A stretch of DNA of 64,000 nt from JAGNKE01 sp965230245 (GCA_965230245.1 OZ246000.1:1-64000); one strand, 5' to 3'; shown: positions 9,243-19,500, counted from the first letter of the stretch. Numbers and translations are program-made. The notes: generated by a model not told the origin, from the letters alone.

Positions 9243-10343
9243 ATGTCGAGTCAAAAAACGAACCTGTCCACAGATTCTATCTACATTGGGGATTGCATTA
9301 AAACAATGCGTCAATTGAAACCGGAATCAGTGGATTGTATTTTTGCCGACCCTCCTTACAATCTTCAATTAGGCGGCGACCTGCATCGCCCGAATAACAG
9401 CAAAGTCGACGCCGTCGATGACGACTGGGATCAGTTCGACAGCCTGAAAGCATATGATGAATTCACACGCGAATGGCTCTCCGCCGCACGCGATCTTCTA
9501 AAACCCGACGGGACGATTTGGGTGATCGGAAGTTACCACAATATTTTCCGCCTCGGATACATTCTTCAGGATTTAGGGTTCTGGATTTTGAACGATGTCA
9601 TCTGGAGAAAATCAAACCCGATGCCGAATTTCCGTGGCCGACGCTTCACCAATGCGCACGAAACGATGATCTGGGCATCAAAGTCCGAGAAATCAAAATA
9701 CTACTTCAACTATGAAGCCATGAAGACACTAAATGAAGACCTGCAAATGCGAAGCGACTGGTACTTACCTCTTTGCACCGGACAAGAACGCCTAAAAGAT
9801 ACAGATGGAAAAAAAGCGCACCCAACGCAGAAGCCCGAATCCCTCCTCTACCGTGTTCTGCTTTCCTCAACACGTAAAGATGACATTATTCTCGACCCGT
9901 TCTTCGGGACAGGAACAACAGGCGCAGTCGCAAAACAACTCGGTCGTCATTATGTTGGAATTGAGCAAGATGCCAAATATGCAGCCATCGCCAAAGAGCG
10001 TATAGCGGATGTAAAGCCAATGAAAGACAACATTGTAAAAACGGCCTCGAAAAAAGAAAAGCCGCGCGTACCATTCGGAACGCTCATCGAACGAGGTCTT
10101 TTGTCTCCAGGCACAGTATTGAAAGATCCCAAAAAAGAATACACGGCGACCATTCATGCGGATGGCTCCTTAAGCTTAAAAAATCAGGTCAACAAGGTAC
10201 AGGGCTCCATCCATAAAGTCGGCGCAGCCGTTCAAGGCGCACCGTCCTGTAACGGCTGGACGTTCTGGCATTACAAGGAAAACGGCAAGTATGTCCCAAT
10301 TGACAATTTACGCGAAAAAGTCCGTGAAAGCCTTCCGAACTAA
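9243..10343 (+). CDS. ccrM: CcrM-type adenine DNA methyltransferase (GANTC)
   Basis: A 366-residue beta-class N6-adenine methyltransferase. Motif IV is DPPYNLQLGG near residue 36, and the SAM-binding motif I, DPFFGTGTTGAVA, lies C-terminal to it as expected for this class. A C-terminal extension of about 80 residues (RGLLSPGTVL, NGWTFWHY) is diagnostic of CcrM/HinfI-like GANTC enzymes and absent from most restriction methylases. The ATG at 9243 has an AAGGAAG ribosome site; an upstream TTG at 9228 overlaps that site and is less likely. No restriction endonuclease is adjacent, consistent with a solitary cell-cycle methylase. Its stop codon overlaps the folB start by one base. Confidence 0.95.
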   Translation: MSSQKTNLSTDSIYIGDCIKTMRQLKPESVDCIFADPPYNLQLGGDLHRPNNSKVDAVDDDWDQFDSLKAYDEFTREWLSAARDLLKPDGTIWVIGSYHNIFRLGYILQDLGFWILNDVIWRKSNPMPNFRGRRFTNAHETMIWASKSEKSKYYFNYEAMKTLNEDLQMRSDWYLPLCTGQERLKDTDGKKAHPTQKPESLLYRVLLSSTRKDDIILDPFFGTGTTGAVAKQLGRHYVGIEQDAKYAAIAKERIADVKPMKDNIVKTASKKEKPRVPFGTLIERGLLSPGTVLKDPKKEYTATIHADGSLSLKNQVNKVQGSIHKVGAAVQGAPSCNGWTFWHYKENGKYVPIDNLREKVRESLPN

Positions 10344-10711
10344 TGTCATCTGAAACAACTGACATTTTGATAATCGATACATTATGCCTGCTGATGTCAG
10401 CAGGCATTTATGATGAGGAAAAGGCAAAAAAGCAACGCGTCATAATATCCGCACAAATCGGTGTAGAAACAAACAGGGAGCGTAAACTTAACTCAGTCGA
10501 TGATATCGTCTCATACGAAGATATAGTCAATAAAATCAAGGGTCTTGCCAAAGAACGCCACTATGATCTGCTTGAAGAATTTGGTGAAATCTTGATCCAG
10601 AAAATCTTTGAAGACAAGCGCATCAACACAATAACTCTACGCATAGAAAAACCCGACATTTTCGATGATGTCAAAAACGTCGGGATCCAAATTATTAGAA
10701 AAAACCATTAA
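10343..10711 (+). CDS. folB: Dihydroneopterin aldolase
   Basis: A 122-residue FolB-family protein, which converts 7,8-dihydroneopterin to 6-hydroxymethyl-dihydropterin in folate synthesis. GIYDEEKAKKQRVII holds the conserved Glu near residue 26, LLEEFGEILI is the pterin-binding helix, and RIEKPDIF carries the catalytic Lys at residue 103. It overlaps the ccrM stop (TAATG), indicating translational coupling. No other folate gene is nearby. Length is standard. Confidence 0.88.
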   Translation: MSSETTDILIIDTLCLLMSAGIYDEEKAKKQRVIISAQIGVETNRERKLNSVDDIVSYEDIVNKIKGLAKERHYDLLEEFGEILIQKIFEDKRINTITLRIEKPDIFDDVKNVGIQIIRKNH

Positions 10712-10719
10712 AAGAAAAT

Positions 10720-11745
10720 CTAATCAACGAGTATGCCGTTTCCTGCAACACGCTCCTCAATAATCATAATCTCTTTCTTCAATTTTTCGCTCACTTCCAG
10801 CTTTGTTCTATCTGTCAAATATGACTTGGAAAAGAACAGCTGTTTACGTCCGATATCACCATAGACTTCATAGCCTTCAAGTACAGCCATAGTTTGCAAA
10901 CCAAGATAACCGCTTGAAAGTTTTTGTGTTTTCCGGTGTGCAAAGACTTTAACCTGCATGACGAGATAAGCCGTCCGAATGTTATATAAATGGTACTGGT
11001 TCTTTGCATTCTCAGACATTGCCTGAAACATTCGCGCTTTTTCTTCCAGATATTCCTCGGCAATGCTTGGAGAAGCAGGAACATAAGTCAAAGAAAAAGG
11101 ACGACTAAGCTCTAGAATAACACCTCTCGGAAAGCCATGAATTTCACGCTTTTTATGCCCACATAGACTTTCATAAGTTACACCTGTGGCCACCATCTCA
11201 AAGCGTCTGTAAGACTGAACTTGATACTTAGGTGCAATTTCAAAGGCACGTCTTTTCACATCATAATCCAAAAGTTTAATCTCTTGGACAAGTTCAAACC
11301 GCATAGGAAACTCGGTACGGTTTGCAGAGATAAACTTTCGTGTCGCATCGCGTATTTCACGCCACTCGAACTCAGATGCAATAAAGCGTTTGAAAATCTT
11401 ACATTCTGTTAACTTGAGGTAACTATCGATATGGTCATCATTATCAAGATCAGTAAAGCCGAGTGCCCAATACAAATTGGCAAGCGATTTCATAGTGGGC
11501 TTTTCGTAAATATGTCGTCTTTTTGATTGCGGCTTACCTTCTACAAACTCGGCCACAGGCTGGTCAGCAGGCAAATCTTGCAAGGTAACGACACCTTTTT
11601 TCTTCAATTCTTCTTCTTTTTTTTCTTCTTCTGTGGGACCAAAATTAGGCAGTGGCAAGTCCTGAGAAAAAACAGGAACCGTATAAAAACTAAAGCTAAC
11701 AGCTATAAAAAGAAAGAAGAGGAAGGATTTACCTTGAGAAAACAT
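10720..11745 (-). CDS. Exported protein of unknown function (possibly DUF4852)
   Basis: A 341-residue protein with a clear signal peptide: Lys6, then a hydrophobic stretch to about residue 24 and cleavage near VFSQ. An acidic/basic low-complexity segment EEEKKEEELKKKG follows at about 39-51. The remainder looks globular, with two Cys residues (TECKIF, SLCGHKK). The phrase EFEWREIRDATRKF recalls DUF4852 proteins of Rickettsiales and related bacteria, but this is from memory and unverified. It is convergent with folB, nine bases apart, and lies downstream of mutY on the same strand with a 66-base gap. No function is proposed. Confidence 0.7.
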   Translation of the reverse strand: MFSQGKSFLFFLFIAVSFSFYTVPVFSQDLPLPNFGPTEEEKKEEELKKKGVVTLQDLPADQPVAEFVEGKPQSKRRHIYEKPTMKSLANLYWALGFTDLDNDDHIDSYLKLTECKIFKRFIASEFEWREIRDATRKFISANRTEFPMRFELVQEIKLLDYDVKRRAFEIAPKYQVQSYRRFEMVATGVTYESLCGHKKREIHGFPRGVILELSRPFSLTYVPASPSIAEEYLEEKARMFQAMSENAKNQYHLYNIRTAYLVMQVKVFAHRKTQKLSSGYLGLQTMAVLEGYEVYGDIGRKQLFFSKSYLTDRTKLEVSEKLKKEIMIIEERVAGNGILVD

Positions 11746-11811
11746 TTAATTCACCATTTTTATAAAACCACTTCATTATAATGATTAATTCAAAAGCTTT
11801 CAACTTTCTGG

Positions 11812-12930
11812 CTACTCCAAATCATCTTGAAGAAATAGAGAGACAGCCTTACCGAAAACGGTTGGAAAACCCGTATTTTTAACGATTTCAAGCGGCAACC
11901 AGAAGTATTCACTCTCAGAATCTAAGGCCGCAGCACCCACGGCACCAAACCTGTATAATTTTAACTCTAATTCAAAATGCGTAAAAACATGATGAACGCT
12001 CGCATCAACGATCTGTGCCTCGGCTGCATCCAAAACCAAAGATAAATGTTCAATAGCTTCCCCTACCTTGCCCCACTCCGAAGTTGGCAAGCCAACCATT
12101 CCGCCGAGCAATCCCTTCGAGGGACGCCGCTCGACCAAAACCTCACCACTTGAATTCTCAATCCAATACACATATCCGTGTTTTTTGGGCTTGGGCTTTT
12201 TACTGCCCTTTTTCGGTAACTGCTCCGCAATACCGAGCGCAAAGCCCTTGCAATTCTCTTGCAACGGGCACAAGAGGCATTTGGGCAATTTCGGAGTACA
12301 GATCGTAGCACCAAGATCCATTAAACCTTGCGCCAAATCACCTGGCCTGTCATGCGAATATAGAAAATAGCCAGCAGCCAGAGCCTTTAGATCCTTTTTG
12401 ATATCTTTGAGCTCTCCGTCTTGAGCATGATATCGCGCCATCACCCTCTCGATATTTCCGTCAACCACCGCAGCAGGCTTATCAAACGCAATCGCCATAA
12501 TCGCCGCGCTGGTGTAATCACCAATACCGGGCAAAGCCTTCAAGGATTTTTGATCGGAAGGAAAAACGCCGTCATATTGACTGACAACCTCATTTGCGCA
12601 TTTATGCATGTTTCTGGCGCGGGCATAATATCCAAGCCCCGCCCACTCATGCATAACATCTTCAACGTCTGCCGCAGCAAGGTCCTGAACACTCGGCCAA
12701 CGCTCAGTGAATTTAAGAAAATACGGAATAACCGCCTGTACCGTTGTTTGCTGAAGCATAATCTCCGAAAGCCAAACTTTGTAAGGATCAGGTGTAACAC
12801 CTTCCAGAGCACGCCATGGCAAGACCCGCCTGTGTCGGTCATACCAACCAAGCAAAGCCTCACGAAACCATGAAACCTTGTTTTCTGATTGCTTTTTATC
12901 TAGTTTTTGAAGTGTATTGTCAGCTACCAT
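11812..12930 (-). CDS. mutY: A/G-specific adenine glycosylase
   Basis: A 372-residue MutY, which removes adenine mispaired with 8-oxoguanine. The helix-hairpin-helix LKALPGIGDYTSAAI is followed by VVDGNIERVMAR with the catalytic Asp. A 4Fe-4S motif of spacing Cys-x6-Cys-x2-Cys-x5-Cys is visible at CTPKLPKCLLCPLQENC. LSEIMLQQTTVQ holds the catalytic Glu. The C-terminal third is the NUDIX-like domain that reads 8-oxoG. It is divergent from the DUF721 gene with only 40 bases between starts, an arrangement common in alphaproteobacteria. Confidence 0.96.
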   Translation of the reverse strand: MVADNTLQKLDKKQSENKVSWFREALLGWYDRHRRVLPWRALEGVTPDPYKVWLSEIMLQQTTVQAVIPYFLKFTERWPSVQDLAAADVEDVMHEWAGLGYYARARNMHKCANEVVSQYDGVFPSDQKSLKALPGIGDYTSAAIMAIAFDKPAAVVDGNIERVMARYHAQDGELKDIKKDLKALAAGYFLYSHDRPGDLAQGLMDLGATICTPKLPKCLLCPLQENCKGFALGIAEQLPKKGSKKPKPKKHGYVYWIENSSGEVLVERRPSKGLLGGMVGLPTSEWGKVGEAIEHLSLVLDAAEAQIVDASVHHVFTHFELELKLYRFGAVGAAALDSESEYFWLPLEIVKNTGFPTVFGKAVSLFLQDDLE

Positions 12931-12970
12931 ACCGGCTCTAATTTATGATTAAGCAGAAAACTTACTCCCT

Positions 12971-13435
12971 ATGCGTCAACTCTCCGAAGCCGTAGCAAAA
13001 GTCACCAGCAAGAATTTCAGCCGAAAATATATCGCAATCGGCCGAATTGTTGAAGAGTGGGACAACATTCTGGGCAGCGATCTTGCAGATAAAGCACAAC
13101 CTGTAAAAATCAACTACCGCAAGCATAAACGCGCTAAAACCCCGCGTGCCATACTTGATATTGCAACAACAGCCGCGAATGCCACGACCCTTCACTATCA
13201 AAAAGACCTCATCCTCGAAAGAATAAACCGGATTTTCGGCGAAGGCTGGATAACCGATATCCGTTTCGTTACTGTGGCGCCTGAAACAAAAAAGAAAAGG
13301 CTTAAAAAGCCAAAACAACCGCTCACACAGGAAGAAAAGGCCTTTCTTTCCGATATACTTAGCGGTATAGAAGATACGGAATTAAAACAAAGACTGGAAA
13401 AACTCGGTCAGGGAATTTTGAAGAGAAAAGAATGA
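12971..13435 (+). CDS. DUF721 (DciA-like) protein
   Basis: A 154-residue basic protein with a DUF721 core: an N-terminal helical segment, WDNILGSDLADKAQPVKI, and DIATTAANATTLHYQKDLILERINRIFGEGWI. DUF721 is the domain of DciA, the ancestral loader or operator of the replicative helicase. The C-terminal part is Lys-rich and then helical. It is the first gene of a rightward run leading to smc, matching the mutY / DUF721 / DsbA / smc neighbourhood of other alphaproteobacteria. A role with DnaB is inferred from the family. Confidence 0.75.
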   Translation: MRQLSEAVAKVTSKNFSRKYIAIGRIVEEWDNILGSDLADKAQPVKINYRKHKRAKTPRAILDIATTAANATTLHYQKDLILERINRIFGEGWITDIRFVTVAPETKKKRLKKPKQPLTQEEKAFLSDILSGIEDTELKQRLEKLGQGILKRKE

Positions 13436-14001
13436 AAGTTACCGCAATCACTCTGAGATCAGGCAACGTCATTGATTACAATGGCAAACTCTGTGTGGTC
13501 CTGAAAAACGAAATCATGCAGCCAGGCAAGGGCGCATCCGTCGCACAAGTTGAAATGCGCGACATCATAACTGGTGCAAAGGACAACGTGCGCTTCCGCA
13601 CGCAAGAAACGGTCGAGCGAGTTCGCCTTGAGCAAGATGATTACCAGTTCCTGTACGTTGACGGCGAAGATGTCCACTTCATGCATCAGGAAACATTCGA
13701 GCAAATCCACGTGCCGAAGGAAGACATCGGCGAACAGGCTGATTTCCTGCAAGAAGGTATGATCGTTGAGATCGAAACCCATGAAGGCAAACCACTGGGC
13801 TTTAAACTGCCGGACACTGTTGTCATGGAAATCGTGGAAGCAGAGCCCGTCGTAAAAGGCCAGACAGCAACAACATCCTATAAACCCGCAATCCTTGAAA
13901 ACGGGGTCAAGGTGATGGTACCCCCGCACATCGGTACAGAAACCAAAATAGTTGTTCGCGTCGAAGACCGGACATACATCGAACGCTATAAAGGCGACTA
14001 A
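13432..14001 (+). CDS. efp: Elongation factor P
   Basis: A 189-residue EF-P that relieves ribosome stalling at polyproline. Three beta-barrel domains are recognisable: the KOW-like N-domain to about 65, the middle OB domain, and a C-domain with VMVPPHIGTETKIVVRVED. The tip loop IMQPGKGAS presents Lys33 in the PGKG context typical of beta-lysylated EF-P. An epmA homologue at 47.5-48.5 kb could supply that modification. It overlaps the DUF721 stop by four bases (ATGA) and precedes suhB by three, so it is part of an operon. Confidence 0.97.
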   Translation: MKVTAITLRSGNVIDYNGKLCVVLKNEIMQPGKGASVAQVEMRDIITGAKDNVRFRTQETVERVRLEQDDYQFLYVDGEDVHFMHQETFEQIHVPKEDIGEQADFLQEGMIVEIETHEGKPLGFKLPDTVVMEIVEAEPVVKGQTATTSYKPAILENGVKVMVPPHIGTETKIVVRVEDRTYIERYKGD

Positions 14002-14004
14002 TCA

Positions 14005-14802
14005 ATGGCTACACAATCCCCCATTATGACGATGATGCTTCGCGCATCTGAAAAGGCGGCTCGTTCCCTTCTCAGAGATTTCAACGAAGTCGAAAACCTG
14101 CAGATTTCAACAAAAGGCCCCGGTGACTTCGTATCAGCTGCAGATAAACGTGCCGAAGAAATTATTTACAAAGAACTCGAAAAGGCCAGACCCGGCTATT
14201 CTTTTCTGATGGAAGAAAGCGGAACGGTCGAAGGTGATAACCCTGACTTCCGCTGGATCATTGACCCGTTGGATGGAACGACCAACTTCCTTCACGGCCT
14301 GCCGCACTGGGCAATCTCAATCGCTTTGGAAGCAAAGGGAGAAATTGTTGCCGGCCTAATCCACGACCCTGTAAAAGATGAAATCTTCCACGCGGAAAAA
14401 GGTACAGGCGCCTTCATGCGCCGCCGCAGACTTCGTGTCTCGGGCCGCAGCGATCTGATGCTTGCTACGATTGCAACGGGCGCACCGCGTCGTTCTGTAG
14501 AAAGCCGTACAAAATTTATTAAAGAATACAACGCGGTACTCAACGTAGCGCCCGGACTAAGACGGTTCGGTGCTGCAGCTCTTGATCTTGCCTACGTTGC
14601 AGCAGGCCGTTATGAAGCATTCTGGGAAAGAAGCCTGAAACCTTGGGACGTCGCAGCAGGAATCCTGATTGTCAAAGAAGCAGGCGGATTTGTTTCAGAT
14701 ATTGATCAAAACAACAAAAATCCTGTAGAAACAGGGAATGTACTCGCGGCCAACGATAAAGTCTTTGACCCGTTAGCAAAAGTTTTGAAAACAGTAAAAT
14801 AA
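14005..14802 (+). CDS. suhB: Inositol monophosphatase family protein (SuhB-like)
   Basis: A 265-residue Mg-dependent phosphatase. Metal ligands are visible in MEESG (Glu70-71) and IDPLDGTTNFLHG (Asp87, Asp90), and LKPWDVAAGILIVKEAGG supplies the third conserved Asp. The family acts on inositol-1-phosphate and related sugar phosphates; SuhB of E. coli also joins rRNA antitermination complexes. Which role applies is unknown. It sits between efp and an OmpA-like gene with near-zero spacing. The efp-suhB pairing occurs in other alphaproteobacteria. Confidence 0.93.
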   Translation: MATQSPIMTMMLRASEKAARSLLRDFNEVENLQISTKGPGDFVSAADKRAEEIIYKELEKARPGYSFLMEESGTVEGDNPDFRWIIDPLDGTTNFLHGLPHWAISIALEAKGEIVAGLIHDPVKDEIFHAEKGTGAFMRRRRLRVSGRSDLMLATIATGAPRRSVESRTKFIKEYNAVLNVAPGLRRFGAAALDLAYVAAGRYEAFWERSLKPWDVAAGILIVKEAGGFVSDIDQNNKNPVETGNVLAANDKVFDPLAKVLKTVK

Positions 14803-15437
14803 TGAAAAATATATTTAAGTTATTAATTTTATTAGCGTTTTTGACCTCAATTGGCACGAGCGTTGCCCAAGCCGAGGCGAGTGACAGCGCTGAATCCGAG
14901 CGTAAAGTCAGCAAGAAAATAGAACTAAAACAGGACGTTCCAGAAGAAATTCAAAAAAATCGACAGCAAAATTCTTCCGAACCAATTAAGGCAACGGTGA
15001 ACAATAACAGCACCGACTTAACAGAAAAGCCCCGGCCTGTTCCGTCCAAAAAACCTGCTTCCGTTACAATTACAGAATCGAAGGCAGGCGCACGACAGGG
15101 AGCGGAAACCAGCCTCATAAGTTTCGCAATGTTACCCCTTCAGGTCGAACTTGATGATAATCTGAATTCGTTTCTCAAAGATTACGCGATGAAGAAATTC
15201 AAGCAGGAACCCAAAGCCACTATGCTGATCCAGAGCTATGCTAGTTCTAAAGAAGATGACAAATATCAGGAAGTAAGAATCTCGCTTGCCCGCGCATTGG
15301 AAATCAGACAGTTTCTAATGGATAATGGCATTTCGCCGAAGCAAATCGAAATTCAGGCCATGACGGATAAAGACAATTCGGAAAATGCAGACCGTATTGA
15401 TATCCTCTTTAAGAAGCCTGAAATAGTCACAAACTGA
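14802..15437 (+). CDS. Exported OmpA-C-like protein
   Basis: A 211-residue protein with a signal peptide (MKNIFKLLILLAFLTSIG, cleavage near AQA). A charged, Pro- and Lys-rich linker spans about residues 25-100. The last 100 residues resemble the OmpA peptidoglycan-binding domain: ATMLIQSYAS, RISLARALEIRQFLMDNG and DRIDILFKK. It would tether the envelope to peptidoglycan from the periplasm. No beta-barrel or lipobox is seen. The start overlaps the suhB stop, and an OmpA-like gene at this place is typical of the efp-suhB neighbourhood. Confidence 0.75.
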   Translation: MKNIFKLLILLAFLTSIGTSVAQAEASDSAESERKVSKKIELKQDVPEEIQKNRQQNSSEPIKATVNNNSTDLTEKPRPVPSKKPASVTITESKAGARQGAETSLISFAMLPLQVELDDNLNSFLKDYAMKKFKQEPKATMLIQSYASSKEDDKYQEVRISLARALEIRQFLMDNGISPKQIEIQAMTDKDNSENADRIDILFKKPEIVTN

Positions 15438-15586
15438 AAAAATTCTGCCTAAACACTGCCCCAAAGCGCTTTCAAAGAAATACGTTAAGTGTGGAAAATT
15501 CGCTCCAAAACCCGCACAATCCTTGACTTTTACTCCCCTTATGATGCTATGAAAGCATATCAATCGTGATATGTAAGGAGATAATG

Positions 15587-16558
15587 ATGTCAGAAGGCGG
15601 AAATTCGTCCGGCAATGGGGATAATAAATCGGTTCTGGGGACTGTAATCATCGTGATAATGGCCGTAGTTTTTATAGGGATCGGCTACGCGGTGCTTAAC
15701 GGTGACACTAATGCAACACCGCCCATACAAGAAGAAACAGCGTCAGACTATAATGCCGCAAAGGATGAAGCCGAGGGAGAAGCCGAAGAAGAAACGGCAA
15801 CAGCTGAGGCAACATCCGAAGAATCATCTTCAGCAGAAGAAATGACAGAAGAGACATCTGAGAGCGAAACATCTTCTTCAGAAACAGAACAAACCGCCAC
15901 AGAGGAAAGCACAGAAGTTGAAACCACTGAAGAGTCCTCTGTGACAGCAGCTGAAAACACCGAAGACACAGTACCCGAAACAAAAACAGACGACCGCTTC
16001 GCATTGAAAAATTTGGCTAAGCCGAGAATCATGGGTGACCCCAAAGCGCCTGTTAAACTTACCGAACACGCATCTTTTACATGTCCTCACTGTGCCGATT
16101 TTCACAAAAGCACACTGAAAAAAATCAAAAAAGAATATATCGACACGGGTAAAGTATATCTTGAGTTTTCTGACTTCCCTACGAATTATCCTGCTGTGCA
16201 CGCCAGCATGGTTGCACGCTGCGTCCCTGACAAAAACTATTTTAACTTCGTCAGATTGCTATTCGAAACGCAGGACGAATGGGCACGCAAAGCAAACTAT
16301 AAGGAAATTCTAAAACAGGATGCCCTTATTGCCGGGCTGGATGAAAAAACATTCGAAAAATGCATCAACAACAAAGAACTCGAAAAAGCCCTTCTTGCAG
16401 AAGTCGAAGAAGCGCATAACCGTCACGGCATTGGCTCGGTCCCGAGCGTGATCGTCAACAATGTGAAGGTTATTGCCGGAGCGCAGCCATTCGAACAGTA
16501 TCAAAAGGCGATTGAGGATGCGTTGGCAAAAGCCAAAGCGTCTCAAACGCAGGAATAA
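15587..16558 (+). CDS. Membrane-anchored DsbA-like thiol-disulfide oxidoreductase
   Basis: A 323-residue protein with one N-terminal membrane segment (about 16-38). A long acidic linker rich in Glu, Ser and Thr covers about 47-135, followed by a DsbA-type thioredoxin domain with active site CPHC (Cys166-Cys169) and a cis-Pro in GSVPSVIV. It should face the periplasm and form or reshuffle disulfides. The start at 15587 lies six bases after AAGGAG; ATG 15584 and GTG 15566 are also in frame. It lies 35 bases before smc, the conserved alphaproteobacterial arrangement. The linker is unusually long and repetitive. Confidence 0.9.
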   Translation: MSEGGNSSGNGDNKSVLGTVIIVIMAVVFIGIGYAVLNGDTNATPPIQEETASDYNAAKDEAEGEAEEETATAEATSEESSSAEEMTEETSESETSSSETEQTATEESTEVETTEESSVTAAENTEDTVPETKTDDRFALKNLAKPRIMGDPKAPVKLTEHASFTCPHCADFHKSTLKKIKKEYIDTGKVYLEFSDFPTNYPAVHASMVARCVPDKNYFNFVRLLFETQDEWARKANYKEILKQDALIAGLDEKTFEKCINNKELEKALLAEVEEAHNRHGIGSVPSVIVNNVKVIAGAQPFEQYQKAIEDALAKAKASQTQE

Positions 16559-16592
16559 ATTAAAAGAAAACTAGAGTACCGCCGGAAAATAC

Positions 16593-19500
16593 ATGGTCCA
16601 ATTCAAACGCTTACGCCTGTCAGGATTCAAGTCTTTCGTTGATAAGACTGAGCTTGATATCGGCCCGGGCCTGAATGGCATTGTTGGACCGAACGGATGC
16701 GGTAAATCCAATCTTGTTGAAGCATTGCGCTGGCTGATGGGCGAAAGCTCGGCTAAACGCATGCGCGGCGGCGGGATGGAAGACGTTATCTTTGCGGGAA
16801 CCGATAAACGTTCACAGCGTAATATTGCCGAGGTCAGCCTGCTGTTGGATAATTCCGAACGCAACGCCCCGCCGGCCTATAACGGTCTCGATGAAATTGA
16901 GATCGTCCGCCGCATCGAACGCGACCACGGCTCACAATATAAAATCAACGGCAAAAACGCCCGCGCCCGCGACGTACAAATGTTATTCGCCGATACGATA
17001 ACAGGGGCAAACTCCCCTTCCCTTGTCTCGCAAGGACATGTTACAAAAATTATAAACACCAAACCGAGCGATCGCCGCCTTATCCTTGAAGAGTCCGCAG
17101 GGGTATCCGGCCTCTACGCGAGACGACACGAAGCCGAACTCCGTTTAAGAGCCGCAGATGCCAACCTTCTGCGCTTGGAAGATTTATTGGGAAGCTTGGA
17201 AAGCAGACTTTCATCTTTAAAACGCCAGTCCAGACAAGCTACACGCTATAAAAATCTGAATGCCCAGATTCGACAGTTCGAGATCATGGTCGCTTACCTT
17301 GAATGGAAGGCACTAAATGAAAAGAGCAAGAACACGTATCAGCAATTCACAGAAATCGAATCAACAGTCGGTGAAAAACTTGCCACTGTCACGCAGCTCA
17401 CCAAAACGCAAAACACACAAATCGAAGAACTCCCCGCTCTGCGAAAGGCTGAATCAGAAATCTCAGCGAAACTACAACACCAAAAACTTGCGCTTCAAAG
17501 AATCGAAGATGCTGAAAACCTACAATCAGGCCAGATAAAAGAAACAAGAGAACAAGCTGAGCAGATTGCTCAAGACTTCCAACATGAAAAACAGACATTT
17601 GAAGAGAACTCAAGGACGCTCGAACGCATCCAAACAGAAGAAAAAGAACTCATTGAGTTATGCAAAAATGAGGAGGCGCTCCTTGAACAGAAAGCTGCTA
17701 CGAAAGAAAAAGCCGCTAACATTTTAGAAGAAATCGAAAAAAAACTTACAGGCTTAAAAGAATCTTTGGCCGAACGCCGCGCCAAAAGCTCTGCCTTGCA
17801 AAACAGGATTAAGCAAAACCAAGACCAACTTGATCTCCTGCAACGCAGAAAAGAAAAAACGGAAAACGAAATAAGCACGCTTGAGGTCGGCGATGACAGC
17901 CAAAAAGAAATCAGCGCTCTAGAACAAACAATACAAAAACTTGAATCGGAGTTAGAAAACAAAACATCAAAAGTTGACGGCCTTAAACGTGCTTTAGAAG
18001 ACGCGCAGGAGAACATCAAGTCAGCCCGCACGGTTTTATCGCAAACAGAAAGCGATTTCGCTGAGTTCACGGCTGAAATCAATACGCTCGACAAAATCCT
18101 GCAATCTGATAAGGCAGAAGAGTTTGTGTCTGTACTTGATGATATTTCAACAGATAAAGGTTTTGAAAAAGCCCTCTCCCGCGCACTAGGAGATTCCCTG
18201 ATGGCCTCGCTTGATCATGATGCACCCTCCTATTGGAAAAAATCTGACAGTTCAAATTTGGCCGAGTTGCCTGAAGGCACCGAGCCACTCCTGCCGCACG
18301 TTAAGGCTCCTAAAGAACTCGGTGCCGCACTCTCCCAAATCGGGTTTGTAAAGAACGCAGAAACCGGAAACAACCTTTTTGCAAAACTAAAGCCCGGTCA
18401 GGCATTAGTCTCCGAAAAGGGCGATTATTGGCGTTGGGATGGGCTACACGTCAAAGCAACGGCAGCAGACAGACACAGCCAGCATCTCGAACAAAAAAAC
18501 CGCCGCTTGGAACTCGAAGCCACTCGAAAAGAAAAAGAATCGTACCTTAATCAGGCACGCGTAAATCTGGAAACCGCACTTGAAACAGAAAAAAGCGCAA
18601 AAGAGAAGCTGGACAACATTCAGTCCGAAATCCGTTCGATTGAAAAAGAAATCAATACGGCGAAACCAGCCTTCATCCGTATAAAAGAAAAAATCACAGG
18701 CATACAGAAAGAAAAGACCAGACTATCCGACTCACTGGCTAATATTCTGGAAGACATCCAAAATGTTGAAAATAACCTGACGAATGACCAACAGGAAAAC
18801 AAAATTCTTACAGGCGAAGAAGACAATAATAAGGACGAAGTCCTGCTGTCCCTATCCAGCCAACAACACGAAGCCCGCAAAAAATATCAGGATGCCGTCC
18901 GTGACTTCGATATTTTTGAACAACAAAAAAACACACGCCGCGCAAGAATGCAGGCCCTTGCCGATGAACGCATAAGTCTTCAAAACCGCGTGATACGTGC
19001 CCGCGAGCACCTCAAGACTCTCGAAGAGCGTAAAGCAACACTGGATGAAAAACTGAAACTACTAAGCAAGAACCCGAAAAATTTTGAAAAGGATAAAACA
19101 GAAGTCCTGCAAAAACTGGAAAACTTTGAAACCCAAAGAAACGCTGCGGCAGAAAAAATAGCCTTAATCGAGGCGGAATCCGCACAATCATCTAAAGCAC
19201 TCAAAGAAGCCGAACTTGATTTAGGTAGCTCACGCGAACGCCGTGCTCATATTCAAGCCACCTATTCTGCTCTAAAAGAACAACTGGCGTCGATGGAACA
19301 AGATATTCAAGAACGCTTCCAGATGAAACCGATGGAGCTTCCCAATCATACGGCAGAAGATCTGATTAAATATGAAGTCAGCGATATCGATAGCTTAAAG
19401 AAGAACAAAGACAAGCTGACCTTTGAACGTGATGCTATGGGCCCCGTAAACCTGCAAGCCGATACGGAAGCCGAAAACGTAGAAAAAGAAGTCACGGAAA

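Noticed and set aside
9243..10343. Restriction-modification system
   Set aside because: No endonuclease is adjacent and the C-terminal extension is that of solitary CcrM.
15566..15586. GTG start for the DsbA-like gene
   Set aside because: The AAGGAG site lies downstream of it, pointing to ATG 15587 or 15584.
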